Below, in pieces: positions 42,770-52,411 of a stretch of DNA of 64,000 nt (position 1 is its first letter; each line of letters starts with the position of its first letter). A model generated the notes under the pieces. The model saw only the letters and a program-made list of their open reading frames with translations, did no database searches and was not told the DNA's origin. A program made the position numbers and the translations under genes. The DNA comes from BPIH01 sp042408535 (GTDB lineage: Bacteria; Chloroflexota; Limnocylindria; Limnocylindrales; CSP1-4): assembly GCA_042408535.1 (NCBI GenBank), contig JBHORA010000090.1, forward strand, positions 1 to 64,000, read 5' to 3'.

Positions 42770-43272
42770 CGCTCGCCCTCGGTCAGCTCGATCACCGGCG
42801 ATCGTCGGCCGCGCGGCCGACCCGCGGCGACCTCCAGCCCGATCGTACCACGCCTCCGAGACCAGCCAGGTGAACGGATCGTGAACGATTCGTCACGGAC
42901 CGGTGGCGGGGAACGTGACCCCTCCGGCTCGGGGACGCGCCCCTCCCGGTCAGCCTGGCACCCGCCCCGCGCCCCGCCCCCTGGGCCGCGCCCTGCCCGG
43001 GTGCCCCGCGATCCGCACGCTCCACCCCGCCCCGCTCCCCCGCTCCCCGGGGTCCCCGCGCGCCCCGGCGTTCGGCGCCGACCTCGACCCTTGCGCCACC
43101 GCGCTCCTCGCCAAGATCGCGAGGAGGGACCGCAGCGGTGGGACGCTCGAGTGGCAGCCCTCAGCTGACGGCCCCCATCCGCTCGACGGCTTGCCCAATG
43201 GGGGCCCCTGGCGAGACCGCGCCGTGTCCCCGGGCCCGGGCCCCGGCCCCGGGCGGGCGCCACGAGACACCG
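42770..43272. other. 503-base gap without a supported gene
   Basis: This lies upstream of glgC (minus strand) and after the end of the M23 gene. It is dominated by C-rich runs and translates to low-complexity Arg/Pro/Gly sequence in every frame. A possible -10 (TACGAT on the minus strand near 42843) for glgC is seen, but no matching -35 at normal spacing. No RNA gene was recognised. Confidence 0.4.
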
Positions 43273-44670
43273 TCAGACGAAGAGCCGCGGGTTCACGAAG
43301 CTGCCGTTCAGTTCCACCATCCAGTGGAGATGGGGCCCCGTCGTCTGACCCGTCATCCCGACGTAGCCGATGACCTGACCGGCCGTGACCACGTCTCCGG
43401 CTCGGACCGGGATCGACGTCGTCAGATGGCCGTACCAGGTGAGGAGGTTCTGGCTGTGGGCGATGATGACGATCCACGCCTTCGGGGGCGGATCGTACGG
43501 GTTCGGCCCGGCGAAGACGACCGTCCCTGGACCCGCCGCCCGGATCGGGGTTCCGAGGGGCGCCGCGATGTCGATCCCGCGGTGGAAGTGGGCGCAGCTG
43601 CCGAGGGGCGGCTCCCAGGGGAAGCCCGTGCAGCCGAACTCCTGGGTGATCGTGCCAACGAGTGGCCAGCGCAGCGTCCCGTTGTACTCGGACGGGATGT
43701 TCCCGTAGGCATACTGGCGCCGAACGAGCTCATCGATCCGAGCCTTGAGCTTCTCCTGGGCTGCCTCGGTCTCGGCGATCGCCTTCTTGAGCTCGGCCTC
43801 GTTCCTGGCCAGCTTCGCAAACGCTGCCTTTTGTCGAGCGAGTTCGCGCTCGGTCTTCGCCTCCAGGGCAGCGAGCCGCGCCCGAGAGGCCTCGAGCTCG
43901 GCGAGATCGGCATCGAGGGCAGCCTTCTGGGCCGCCGTGTCCTGCCGTAGCTGGTCGGTCTGGGTCCGGAGGTCTTCGACGGTCCGCCGGAGGCTGGCGA
44001 GGTTCGCTTGGTCGCGGGCGATCTGGTCGGCGAGGGCTCGATCCTGCTCGCCGATGTCGAGGTAGGCTCCGACCTCGGTCAGGATGTCGGCAAAGGACTC
44101 GCCCGAGAGGACGGCCTCGAGGAGGGAGCGCCGATCCGTCGCGTAGGCGGCCCGGATCCGCTCGGCGAGGAGGGCTTTTCGTTCAGCGAGGGCGGCGGCT
44201 TTCGCGGTCTCCTCGGCCTCGATCCGAGCCAGGGAGGTGCCGAGGACGGCGAGCTGCTCGACGAGGGCCGCGTACGCCGCCTCGACCTCGGCGATCCGGC
44301 CTTCCAAGCGCCGGATGTCCCGCTTGACGGCTGCCAGGTCGGCGTTGATCGCCCCGAGGGCTCGCTGGGTCGAGGCGATGTCGGCTCGGACGCTCTGCTG
44401 GAGCGCCTGGAGCTCGGCGACCTGGCGCTTCTGGGCCGCGAGCTTGGCGTCGAGGGCCCGTTGCTGGGCATAGGCGTCGTCGAGCTCGTCGCCGGCGACG
44501 GGGCGGGCTGCCGGCGAGCCTGGCGTGGCGAAGAGACCCGAGAGGAGGGGGGCGAGAACGAAGAAGAGGAGGAGCCGCCGGCGAGCCCGGTCTCGCCGTC
44601 GCCGAAACGACCCGCCGGGACCGAAGTCCCAGGCGGGGGTCCCGCGGCGCGTCCCTCGGAGCGTCGTCAT
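43273..44670 (-). CDS. M23-family peptidoglycan hydrolase with coiled coil (EnvC-like)
   Basis: Exported protein of 465 residues. A basic start and signal helix (LLLFFVLAPLLSGLFATPG, about 35-54) lead to a long coiled coil (about 70-330: QRALDAKLAAQKRQVAELQAL, RLEGRIAEVEAAYAALVEQLA, LRRTVEDLRTQTDQLRQDTAAQ and more). The M23 (LytM) domain (about 345-465) has the zinc motif in HFHRGIDIAAP, WYGHLTTS and GPHLHWMVEL, so both metal-binding His/Asp sets and the catalytic HxH are intact. It should cleave peptidoglycan cross-links or activate an amidase in cell separation; FtsEX partners are not adjacent. The ATG at 44670 is chosen; upstream in-frame sequence is not signal-like. Confidence 0.9.
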   Translation of the reverse strand: MTTLRGTRRGTPAWDFGPGGSFRRRRDRARRRLLLFFVLAPLLSGLFATPGSPAARPVAGDELDDAYAQQRALDAKLAAQKRQVAELQALQQSVRADIASTQRALGAINADLAAVKRDIRRLEGRIAEVEAAYAALVEQLAVLGTSLARIEAEETAKAAALAERKALLAERIRAAYATDRRSLLEAVLSGESFADILTEVGAYLDIGEQDRALADQIARDQANLASLRRTVEDLRTQTDQLRQDTAAQKAALDADLAELEASRARLAALEAKTERELARQKAAFAKLARNEAELKKAIAETEAAQEKLKARIDELVRRQYAYGNIPSEYNGTLRWPLVGTITQEFGCTGFPWEPPLGSCAHFHRGIDIAAPLGTPIRAAGPGTVVFAGPNPYDPPPKAWIVIIAHSQNLLTWYGHLTTSIPVRAGDVVTAGQVIGYVGMTGQTTGPHLHWMVELNGSFVNPRLFV

Positions 44671-44940
44671 CGTGGCGTCGTCATCCTGCGAGCGAACTCC
44701 GTCGGTCGGGAGGAGCGACCGGGCTCGGGTGAGTGTCGAGCCTCGGCCCTCGCACCCGGATGCGGCTCGGCCCGCCGGTGATGTCGCCGTCCCGACGCGG
44801 GCACAGCACCAGGACGACTCCGGCTCGGTCGGCATTGTACGCGCCGGATCGGGCGGCGTCGACCCCGACGTCGGGGAACGGATGCGTCGGGGAACGGATG
44901 CGTCCGGCGGCCGCCCGCTCGAAAGGCTGGCCAGGGCTCC

Positions 44941-45594
44941 CTACGAGGGGCCGACGATCGCCCAGACGATGCCGAAGACGAGAAACGGCCCGAAGGGTAC
45001 GTACGACCGAAGCGAGATCCGACGGGCGACGAGGAGGACGGCGAGGACGCCACCAGCCGCGATCGCCCCGGAAAGGAGGGCGACGAGGCCGCGGCCGAGG
45101 CCGAGGAGGAGCCCGGCCGAAACGAGGAGCTTGACGTCACCGAGGCCGAGGGCCCCAGCCCCGAAGGGCATCGAAAGGAGGTAGAGGAGAACCGGGTAGA
45201 GAACGGCCGCCGCAGCGGCGCCGACGAGATCCGCCTCACCGATGAGCGGGTTCCAGCCGCCGAGATCGAGGACCGCGACGTAGCCGACAAGGGGCAGGGT
45301 CACGAGATCCGGAAGGAGACGCTGGTCGAGATCCGTCGCCAGGAGGACGACGAGGGCGAGGATGTAGACCCCGAGCACGAAACCACCGGCGGGCTCGGCC
45401 CCGAAGCGGAGGCCCAGCACGGCGAGGGCAGCTCCACCCGAGAGGACGACGACGAGCGTCCGCCAGTCGAGGGTCCGCCTGCCCGAGGCCTTCGCCGGCC
45501 AGCGGGCAGCGAGCCGGTCGGCAGCGAACCCCCAGGCACCGCCGAGCCCAGCGAGGACGAGCGGGCCGAGGCTGACGGTTTCTCGGAGCTCCAT
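44941..45594 (-). CDS. type IV prepilin peptidase (A24), short form
   Basis: Integral membrane aspartyl peptidase of 217 residues with about seven helices. The two catalytic aspartates are visible in LLATDLDQRLLPDLVTLPL (first) and GALGLGDVKLLVSAGLLLGLG (second), the GxGD form of family A24. The N-terminal Cys-rich methyltransferase domain of full-length PilD is missing, as in the TadV/CpaA or archaeal FlaK-like short enzymes. It would process prepilin-like signal peptides. No pilus genes lie in the window. It is 25 bases upstream of pepA's 3' end on the minus strand. Confidence 0.88.
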   Translation of the reverse strand: MELRETVSLGPLVLAGLGGAWGFAADRLAARWPAKASGRRTLDWRTLVVVLSGGAALAVLGLRFGAEPAGGFVLGVYILALVVLLATDLDQRLLPDLVTLPLVGYVAVLDLGGWNPLIGEADLVGAAAAAVLYPVLLYLLSMPFGAGALGLGDVKLLVSAGLLLGLGRGLVALLSGAIAAGGVLAVLLVARRISLRSYVPFGPFLVFGIVWAIVGPS

Positions 45595-45619
45595 CGGTGC
45601 CTCGGCCCCTTGCCGGGCC

Positions 45620-47137
45620 TCAGGCCGACCGGCCAGGCGCGCCCTCGAGGGCGAGCTCGACGAGGGTGGCGTGGGTCACTCCCGTCGCTCCCCGAGGGGC
45701 GTAGGGCGTCGCCTTCCGGAAGTAGGCCGTGCCGCCGATGTCGAGGTGGGCCCAGGGGACCGTCACGAACTCCTTCAGGAAGAGGCCGCTCTTCACGAGG
45801 CCGGCCTCCGGGGCCCCGGCGTTCGTGAAGTCGCCGTACCAACTGTCCATGTCAGCCCGGTAGTCGTCGACGAGGGGGATCTGCCAGAGCCGCTCGCCGG
45901 CCCGCCGAGCGGCGGCGGCGACCGTCTCGTACCAGGCCTGCGGCGCGCCGAAGCCGCCGGTGACGAGGTGGCCGAGCATGCGGGCGACGGCTCCGGTCAG
46001 GGTCGCCACGTCGACGAGGTGGGTCGCCCCGAGACGCTCGGCGTAGGTGAGGGCGTCGCCGAGGATGAGGCGCCCCTCGGCATCGGTGTTCGTGATGTCG
46101 ACCCACTTCCCGTTCAGGGCCCGAACGACGTCGCCAGGGCGAGTGCTGTGGGGGCCCGGCATGTTCTCGACGGCCGGGGCGAGAACGAGGAAGGGCAGGC
46201 CCGGGGCGAGGCGGGCGATCGTGGCCGCCGCAGCGATGACCGTCGCCGCGCCGGCCTTGTCCATCTTCATCTCCTCCATCCGCTCGGCCGGCTTGATGCT
46301 GATGCCGCCCGAGTCGAAGCAGACCCCCTTCCCGAGGAGGGCGAGGAGCCGGCCTTGGGCATCCCGCGCTCCCGGCGCACCGGAGCGGAGGACGATGAGG
46401 CGAGGCGGATTGTCGCTTCCCCGCCCCACGGCGAGGAAGAGGTTCATCCCGAGCTCGGCGGCCCGCCGCTCGTCGATGACGTCGACCTCGAGACCGAAGC
46501 GCGCCGCGATCGCCCGGGCTTCCTCGGCCAGGCCCTCGGGCGGGAGTTCGGCCGCGGAGCGGTTCGCCAGGTCGCGGGCCAGGTTCGCTCCTTCGCCGAC
46601 GATCCGTCCGCGCTCGGCAGCCGAGGCCAGGCGACCCGGATCGGCGCCGGGCACGACGAGAACGAGCTCGGCCAGGCGCGGCGGGGCGGACTCGACGTCG
46701 TCGCGATAGAGCCGCTTCGGGTCGTAGCTACCCTCGACGACCCCGCGGGCGACGAGCTCGACGACGGCGGCCTCGTCCCCATCGAGGGCCGCCACGAGGG
46801 GCCCGCACCAGACGGCGAGACGCTCGACCCGCCGTCCGGCAAGCCGCCGCAGTCCGGCCGCGGCGAGACAGCGAACGGTTTCGCGGTCGACCTCGGCCGC
46901 CGGGCCGGCACCGACCGTTACGACCCGTCGGACGGGGAGCTCACCCGGCGCGGCGAGGGTCGTCGAGTACCGCTTCCCGCTCAGCTCGCCGAAGCCGGCC
47001 AGGGTGGACAGCTCGCCACCCGAGCGGCGGTCGAGCTCGGCGAGAGCGCCCTCGACGGCCGGTTCGCCGAGGATCGGGACGACGAGGGCGTCGGCGGGGA
47101 CGGTCCACGGCTCCTCGGCAATGACACGTAGCTCCAT
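45620..47137 (-). CDS. pepA: leucyl aminopeptidase (M17)
   Basis: Cytosolic aminopeptidase of 505 residues, normal length for the hexameric M17 family. The N-terminal macrodomain-like part (about 1-165) precedes the catalytic domain, with GKGVCFDSGGISIKPAERMEEMKMDKAGAATV (metal and substrate Lys, Asp) in parts, the family signature ITNTDAEGRLILGDAL with the catalytic Asp/Glu, and VDVATLTGAVARMLGH. The metal ligands expected for two divalent ions are present. It removes N-terminal residues from peptides in protein turnover. The start ATG is at 47137. Confidence 0.96.
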   Translation of the reverse strand: MELRVIAEEPWTVPADALVVPILGEPAVEGALAELDRRSGGELSTLAGFGELSGKRYSTTLAAPGELPVRRVVTVGAGPAAEVDRETVRCLAAAGLRRLAGRRVERLAVWCGPLVAALDGDEAAVVELVARGVVEGSYDPKRLYRDDVESAPPRLAELVLVVPGADPGRLASAAERGRIVGEGANLARDLANRSAAELPPEGLAEEARAIAARFGLEVDVIDERRAAELGMNLFLAVGRGSDNPPRLIVLRSGAPGARDAQGRLLALLGKGVCFDSGGISIKPAERMEEMKMDKAGAATVIAAAATIARLAPGLPFLVLAPAVENMPGPHSTRPGDVVRALNGKWVDITNTDAEGRLILGDALTYAERLGATHLVDVATLTGAVARMLGHLVTGGFGAPQAWYETVAAAARRAGERLWQIPLVDDYRADMDSWYGDFTNAGAPEAGLVKSGLFLKEFVTVPWAHLDIGGTAYFRKATPYAPRGATGVTHATLVELALEGAPGRSA

Positions 47138-47351
47138 GACACGGTGCTCCTTCGGTCAGGCACGGGCGGTCGGGTCGCTCACCGCTGGATGGGCGGACGC
47201 TCGGCTTCGCCTTCGACCGCGAAAGGGAGGGAGGCTGACCCGACAAGTGTATCGAGGGGCGACCGGCTGGCTCGGCCGGCGGGCGGCGAGCCCAGTGGGC
47301 GGGCAGCCGTCGCGTTCCGTCCAGCGATCGGCGGGACCGACCCCCACCGCC

Positions 47352-48362
47352 TCAGGAGGGCCCCGGCAGGCCGATCGCCTCCAGCTCGTCGAGGGCCTCG
47401 AGGAGGCTTCCCTTCGCCTCCTCGATGGCGATGACGGCCTGGTTCAGCCCGCCCCGGGCGATCTCGGCCATGATGACGACGAGGCCCCGGGTGTCCGGCG
47501 GCAGGCGCTCCTTGGCCGTTCGCTCGGCGGCGAAGGCGTCCCGGACCGCCTCGGTGACCCGACCGCCGGAGCGGCGAAGGGCGTCGTACAGGGCACGGAG
47601 AGCAGCGTCGTAGGCGGCGTTCCGGTCGAGCCACTCGTCGAGCACGGTCACGTCCGCCCGGGTCGCGAGCTCGTCTCGGAGCCCGCGGGCCGCGGCGAGG
47701 AGTTTGGCCGAACGATCGAGGGTGGCGATGGCATCCGCGTAGCGCTCGGCCCGCCCCTCGGCGGCCGCCGCCGCCGTCGACGTGTCGTGCTCCTCGAGCA
47801 GGCCCATGAGCTCCATCGCCGGGAGGGCCCCTCCGGCGAGTTCGGCCCAGATCCGATCGAGGTCAGCGGTCAGGCGAGCGGCCTCGAGGAGGAGCTCGAC
47901 GGCGCGACGCTGCTCGGCCCCGAGGACGAGCTCACTCGTCGGCGGCAACGGATCCGGCGCGCTGCCGGCGAGCCCGGGCAGGCTCCGGACCTCGCTCCGG
48001 AGCTCGGCCGTCGCAGCCTCGACATCCGCGGCGAGCCGGGTCCCCTCGTCGAGGGTTCGCGCGAGGAGGTCCCGATCGCGGGCGACGAGGGCGGCGAGGG
48101 CGGCCCGGCCAGCGGCACCGAGGTCGTCGACCTTGCGGGACAGGCGTTCGGCCAGGCTCGTTGCCGCCTCGAGGCCCGGCGCGATCGCCCGGTCGCCGGC
48201 CCACGTCAGCTCCGCACGCCCGGGTGTGCCCGGCACGGCCCCGACGGCGCCGACGAGGCCTGCCGCGCCGAGGGCGAAGAGGGCGGCGGCCAGGATCCAG
48301 AGGGCGGCGAGGCTCGCCTCCCGGATCCGGTCCCTCGTTCGGCTCGATGGCTCCACGCTCAC
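47352..48362 (-). CDS. membrane-anchored helical protein of unknown function
   Basis: Protein of 336 residues that I do not recognise. A short cytoplasmic start is followed by one transmembrane helix (LAALWILAAALFALGAAGLVGAVG, about residues 17-40). The rest is almost wholly helical and Ala/Leu/Glu/Arg-rich, with segments such as LAERLSRKVDDLGAAGRAALAALVARDRDLL, consistent with extracellular coiled coils. No catalytic motif is visible. It may be a structural or sensory membrane protein, similar in plan to methyl-accepting or secretion accessory proteins without their signature domains. It is on the same strand as pepA, 214 bases before it. Confidence 0.7.
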   Translation of the reverse strand: MSVEPSSRTRDRIREASLAALWILAAALFALGAAGLVGAVGAVPGTPGRAELTWAGDRAIAPGLEAATSLAERLSRKVDDLGAAGRAALAALVARDRDLLARTLDEGTRLAADVEAATAELRSEVRSLPGLAGSAPDPLPPTSELVLGAEQRRAVELLLEAARLTADLDRIWAELAGGALPAMELMGLLEEHDTSTAAAAAEGRAERYADAIATLDRSAKLLAAARGLRDELATRADVTVLDEWLDRNAAYDAALRALYDALRRSGGRVTEAVRDAFAAERTAKERLPPDTRGLVVIMAEIARGGLNQAVIAIEEAKGSLLEALDELEAIGLPGPS

Positions 48363-48426
48363 GGCTCCATTCTGCCGGACTCGGAGCGGTCCGCAGCGGA
48401 CCGGCGGGGCCGGCGCTGCCCACGCC

Positions 48427-48548
48427 GGAGCGGCCGGGGAACCGGAGCGGCCGGGGAACCGGAGCGGCCGGATCGAGAGCGACCGGATCGAGAGCGACCG
48501 GATCGAGAGCGGCCGGGGAACCGGAGCGGCCGGATCGAGAGCGGCCGG
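48427..48548. repeat. mosaic minisatellite of 15- and 17-base units
   Basis: Interspersed copies of ggagcggccggggaacc (17) and gagcggccggatcga/gagcgaccggatcga (15) in the gap between the unknown membrane protein and the NDUFA9-like gene. The two unit types alternate in blocks, a sign of recombination. Confidence 0.85.
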
Positions 48549-48593
48549 CGCCGGACCCGGACCCGCGCCGAGGGCGATCCGGTTCGGGCCGGA

Positions 48594-49568
48594 TCAGGAC
48601 GCTCTCCCCTCGGATCCGTTACCGGCGACGACCGGCTCCTGGTCTCGCCGTCGCTTCCGGAGGTAGCCGAGCCGCCCGGCCATGTCGAGCGGGGCGAAGT
48701 CGAAGGCCCGCCGGACAGCGTCGAGATCCGTCACGTTGTCGAGGGCGAGCTGGCGGACCTGGTCGCTCGCCACCGGGAACGGAAGCCCGAGGACCTCGGC
48801 AGCCCGGGCGACGGCCGCGACGATGGGGACGGGCATCGGCAGGACGAGCCGTCGGGCACCGAGCGCCTGCAGCACTTCCTCGACGATCTCGCGGTACGTC
48901 CAGATCCGCGGCCCACCGAGCTCGTAGACCCCGCCGATCGTCGCCTCCCGCTCGAGACAGAGGACGACACAGCGGGCGAGGTCGGTCACGGCGAGCGGCT
49001 GGAACCTCGACCGCCCCCGACCCGGGATCGGCACGATGAGCGGGGACCGTCGGACGAGATCAGCGAGGATGTTGAAGAAGCCGTCCCGCTCGCCCCACAG
49101 GAGCGAGGGCTTCAGGATCGTCGCCGCCAGGCCCGATGACGCGACGAGCCGCTCGGCCCTCGCCTTCGAGCTCGCGTAGTGGAGGCGCGGGTCCTCGACG
49201 ACCCCGAGGGCGCCGAGGTGGACGAGCCGGGTCACGCCGACCGCGCGCATGGCGTCGACGACGTTCCGCGTCCCCTCCTCGTTCACCCGTCGGAGGGACC
49301 GGCCGCCGTCCCGATCCCGGGGAATGGCGACGAGGTGGACGACGGCCTCGACCCCGGCCAGGGCCGGGGCCAGGGTCGGAGGTTCGGTGACGTCGCCGTG
49401 CCGGAGCGCGACCCGCTCCCGGTCGCCGGGCGGGAGCCGCCCGAGAACCCGGGCACCGGCTGCTTCGGATCGGACGAGGGCCACGACCCGGTGGCCAGCC
49501 CCGAGGAGGGCCGGGATGACATGGCTTCCGACGAAGCCCGAGGGACCCGTGACGAGGACGACGGCCAT
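48594..49568 (-). CDS. NAD(P)-binding atypical SDR, NDUFA9-like
   Basis: Protein of 324 residues in the extended/atypical short-chain dehydrogenase family. The Rossmann motif is VLVTGPSGFVGSHVIPALLGAGHRVVALVRS. Further motifs are VEAVVHLVAIPRD, VNEEGTRNVVDAMRAVGVTRLVHLGALG, then YASSKARAERLVASSGLAATILKPSLLWG (YxxxK region), and YELGGPRIWTYREIVEEVLQALG. This resembles mitochondrial NDUFA9 and bacterial homologues that bind NADPH, sometimes linked to quinone or complex I. No nuo genes are near, so the role is open. The start is 16 bases from the divergent adenosine deaminase start. Confidence 0.9.
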   Translation of the reverse strand: MAVVLVTGPSGFVGSHVIPALLGAGHRVVALVRSEAAGARVLGRLPPGDRERVALRHGDVTEPPTLAPALAGVEAVVHLVAIPRDRDGGRSLRRVNEEGTRNVVDAMRAVGVTRLVHLGALGVVEDPRLHYASSKARAERLVASSGLAATILKPSLLWGERDGFFNILADLVRRSPLIVPIPGRGRSRFQPLAVTDLARCVVLCLEREATIGGVYELGGPRIWTYREIVEEVLQALGARRLVLPMPVPIVAAVARAAEVLGLPFPVASDQVRQLALDNVTDLDAVRRAFDFAPLDMAGRLGYLRKRRRDQEPVVAGNGSEGRAS

Positions 49569-49584
49569 GGCGCATCCTTACCCC

Positions 49585-50775
49585 ATGAACGAAGACCGGG
49601 CGGCTGGCGCACCCACCGCCGACAGCCTACGGCCCTCCGACCCGCAGGTGCAAGGGCCGAACGCGAAGCGCGGGCCGAACCCAGCTTCGGCCTCGGTCCG
49701 CCTTTCCCCGAGCGCCCTTCGCCACCTCGTCTGGCGTCTGCCGAAGGCCGAGCTCCACCTCCACCTCGACGGGTCGCTCCGGATCACGACGGCCCTCGAG
49801 CTCGCCCGGAGCCGGCGGGTCGAGGCGCCGACGACCTTCGCCGGCATGTACGCCGCCCTCGTCGCTCCCGAGCGCTGCGCCGATCAGGCCGAGCTTCTTC
49901 GTGCCTTCGAGCTGCCCATCGCCCTCCTCCAGGACACCGAGGCCCTCGAGCGGGCGGCCGCCGAGCTCGTCGAGGACAAGGCGAGCGAGGGCGTCCGCTA
50001 TGTCGAGATCCGCTGGGGCCCGCTCCTCCACGTTCGGCGAGGCCTCGCTCTCGCCGAGGGGATCGCCGCCGTCTGCCGAGGGGCGGCCGAGGCGAGCCGG
50101 CGGACCGGCGTCGTCGTCCGCCTCATCGCCACGGCCCTCCGCTCCCACGAACCCGAGGCGAACCGCCACCTCGCCGAGGTCGCAGCCCGCTTCCGGGGCG
50201 ACGGCCTCGTCGGCTGGGATCTCGCCGGTCCCGAAGCTGCCTTCCCCGACCCCCTGCTCCACCGGGCCGCCTTCGAGACGGCCCGAGCGGCAGGCCTCCG
50301 GATCACGATTCACGCCGGTGAGTGGGACGGCGCCGCCCAGGTTCGCCGGGCCCTCGAGCTCGATCCCGAGCGGATCGCCCACGGCCCGGGCGCCATCGAC
50401 GACCAGGACCTCTGCCGCGAGCTCGTCGCCCGGGGGATCGCCCTCGACCTCTGCCCGACGAGCAACGTCCAGGCCGGGATCGTGCCCTCCATCGGCGACC
50501 ACCCGCTCGCCCGGCTCCACGCGGCCGGGGTCCGGGTCACCCTGTCGACGGACGACCGGACCGTCTCCGACGTCACCCTTCCCGAGGAGTACCTCCGGGT
50601 CGCCGAGGCCCTCGGGGTCGACCTGCCCACGCTCTGGGCCATCGATCGCGGGGCCCTCGAGGTCGCCTTCGGCGAGCGGGCCGTTCTCGATCCCCTCCGG
50701 GCCGAATTCGACGCCTTCGGCGCCCTCGTCCCCGAGCTCGGTCGGCGCGTCGGCGGCGACCCGAGCCCGAGCTAG
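49585..50775 (+). CDS. add: adenosine deaminase
   Basis: Amidohydrolase of 396 residues. It has an N-terminal tail, then LPKAELHLHLDGSLRITT (zinc HxH), RITIHAGEWDG (third His), and DLCPTSNVQAGIVPSIGDHPLARLHAAGVRVTLSTDD with the final Asp. These are the metal and catalytic residues of adenosine/AMP deaminases. It converts adenosine (or a related purine such as aminofutalosine) to the inosine form for purine salvage. The ATG at 49585 leaves about 35 unstructured residues; a later start is possible. Its stop overlaps the convergent HAD gene by three bases (shared TAG/CTA). Confidence 0.92.
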   Translation: MNEDRAAGAPTADSLRPSDPQVQGPNAKRGPNPASASVRLSPSALRHLVWRLPKAELHLHLDGSLRITTALELARSRRVEAPTTFAGMYAALVAPERCADQAELLRAFELPIALLQDTEALERAAAELVEDKASEGVRYVEIRWGPLLHVRRGLALAEGIAAVCRGAAEASRRTGVVVRLIATALRSHEPEANRHLAEVAARFRGDGLVGWDLAGPEAAFPDPLLHRAAFETARAAGLRITIHAGEWDGAAQVRRALELDPERIAHGPGAIDDQDLCRELVARGIALDLCPTSNVQAGIVPSIGDHPLARLHAAGVRVTLSTDDRTVSDVTLPEEYLRVAEALGVDLPTLWAIDRGALEVAFGERAVLDPLRAEFDAFGALVPELGRRVGGDPSPS

Positions 50776-51626
50776 GCCGTCGGGGCGAGGGCCGCGAGGG
50801 TGTCGAGGGCCCTCGCCAGCTCGGCGGCGTCGGCGGCGACGGCGTCGGGACGGAGCTCCGGCGGCAGTTCCTCGACCTGCTCGCGGCAGGTGACCCCGGT
50901 CAGCATGAGGATCGTGCGGGCCCCAACGGCCCGGGCGGCAGGCAGGTCGGTGGCGAGGCTATCGCCGATCATGACCGCCTCGGCGGCCGAGCGACCGACG
51001 GCCGCCGCGGCGAGTTCCAAGAGCCGGCCGGAGGGCTTGCCAATGACCGTCGGCGAGACACCGCTCGCCGCCTCGAGGGCGGCCACGACGGCGCCGGCGC
51101 CGGGGCGGAGGCTCCGTTCCATCGGAAAGAGGGGGTCGCGGTTCGTGGCGAGGAAGCGAGCGCCGGCCCGGATGGCGTCGGTGGCCGCCGCCAGCCGGAG
51201 GTAGGTGAGCTGGGGGTCGAGACCGACGACGACGGCCCCCGGGCGACCCGCAGCTCGCCAGCCGTCGGGCTCGCCGCGGCGAAGGGCGACCGCGACCGAC
51301 GCCGCCGGAACGACCTCGAGGCCCGCCGCCCGAAGCTCTTGCAGGAGGCCGCCCGCCCCGACGACGAGGACCCGCCCGATCTCAGGCGCGGCTGCACGGA
51401 GGTGACGGGCTGTTGCCCAGGCGGAGGTGATGACCCGCTCGGGTTCGACGGGGGCCCCGAGGCCGCGGAGGCGCCGGACGTACCGCCGGCGCTCGTACAT
51501 CGAGTTGTTCGTGACGTAAAGGATGTCGTCGCCGGCAGCGGCACGCCGGGCGAGGAGTTCGGCGACGCCGGGGACCGGGCGGCTGGCACGGTAGACGACG
51601 CCGTCGAGGTCGACGAGGAGGAGCAC
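50772..51626 (-). CDS. HAD-superfamily phosphatase, NagD/PGP type
   Basis: Hydrolase of 284 residues in the IIA subclass (NagD, p-nitrophenyl phosphatase, phosphoglycolate phosphatase of the cap type C2). Motif 1 is LLVDLDGVVYRAS (DxD), motif 2 VTNNSMYERRRYVRRL, the cap with NRDPLFPMERSL in the C2-type position, GKPSGRLLELAAAAVG (motif 3 Lys), and IGDSLATDLPAARAVGARTILMLTGV (motif 4). A GTG start at 51626 is chosen; upstream residues are Arg-rich noise. It diverges from the NYN gene by 38 bases. The metabolite is likely a phosphorylated sugar or nucleotide. Confidence 0.9.
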   Translation of the reverse strand: MLLLVDLDGVVYRASRPVPGVAELLARRAAAGDDILYVTNNSMYERRRYVRRLRGLGAPVEPERVITSAWATARHLRAAAPEIGRVLVVGAGGLLQELRAAGLEVVPAASVAVALRRGEPDGWRAAGRPGAVVVGLDPQLTYLRLAAATDAIRAGARFLATNRDPLFPMERSLRPGAGAVVAALEAASGVSPTVIGKPSGRLLELAAAAVGRSAAEAVMIGDSLATDLPAARAVGARTILMLTGVTCREQVEELPPELRPDAVAADAAELARALDTLAALAPTA

Positions 51627-51664
51627 GAGGCCATCGTACCCGCCTCGTGTGCGAGGATGGGACC

Positions 51665-52396
51665 ATGCCGGAACGAGGACGCCCCGAGCGCGAGCAGGAG
51701 TCGCGATCGCGGACCGACGCGCCCGGTCGCGGTCGGCGCGACCCGCTCCTCGGCATCGAGCGCCTCGTCGTCGACGGCACGAACGTCGTTCATGCCCTCG
51801 GGGGCGGACAGGAGGCCGCGACGACGAGCCTCGTCGGCCGCCTGCGATCCGTCGTCCCGGCTCCAATCGCCATCGACCTCGTCTTCGACGGACCCCCCGC
51901 CCCCGGCCTTGGCCGCCGCATCGGTCCCGGTCTGACCGTCCACCACGCCGCCGACCGACCAGCCGACGACCTCATCGTCGGCCTCGTCGCGGCCGCCGTC
52001 GATCGGGCGTCCAGGGTCGGTTCCAGGCCCCTCCGCGCCGACCGCTCGAGCCCGCGGGCCGCGAGCGGGTCGCGGTCGACCCCCGCGGTCCTCGTCGTCA
52101 CCGACGATGCGGACCTTCGCCGGCGCGTCCGACTTCGGGGCGCGGTGACGGCTCCGGCGAGCTGGCTCGTCGCGCGCCTCGCCCGCCCTCGGCCCGTCGC
52201 CCCGGCGGCCGGGAACCGCCGGGCACCGACTCCCCTCCGATCCGGCACCGAATCGCGCGCCGGAGGCGCCACCCCGGACGGAGCCCGGCCGCCCGAGGAG
52301 GCCGAGCGGCCGCCGTGGCGGCCCGGCCGGGGCGCGACAACGAAGCGCGGCAACCCTCGCCGACGCTCGCGGCGGGACGTTGGGCGAGCCGGCTGA
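51665..52396 (+). CDS. NYN/PIN-domain ribonuclease, YacP-like
   Basis: Protein of 243 residues. The NYN core is clear: LVVDGTNVVHAL (first Asp), IDLVFDGPPAPG, the acidic DDLIVGLVAAAVD and VLVVTDDADLRRRVRLRGA (second acidic pair). These are the metal-binding residues of YacP-like and other NYN RNases. A long basic, disordered tail (about 175-243: many Arg/Pro/Gly) could bind RNA. The N-terminus starts with about 30 charged residues. It probably takes part in RNA decay or rRNA/tRNA processing; in Bacillus yacP is next to other RNA genes, here it is not. It uses ATG 51665. Confidence 0.8.
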   Translation: MPERGRPEREQESRSRTDAPGRGRRDPLLGIERLVVDGTNVVHALGGGQEAATTSLVGRLRSVVPAPIAIDLVFDGPPAPGLGRRIGPGLTVHHAADRPADDLIVGLVAAAVDRASRVGSRPLRADRSSPRAASGSRSTPAVLVVTDDADLRRRVRLRGAVTAPASWLVARLARPRPVAPAAGNRRAPTPLRSGTESRAGGATPDGARPPEEAERPPWRPGRGATTKRGNPRRRSRRDVGRAG

Positions 52397-52411
52397 GGGC
52401 CCCGACTCCCC

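Noticed and set aside
42770..43272. Overlapping open frames before glgC
   Set aside because: All translate to Arg/Pro/Gly/Ala low-complexity sequence from C-rich DNA with no ribosome site.
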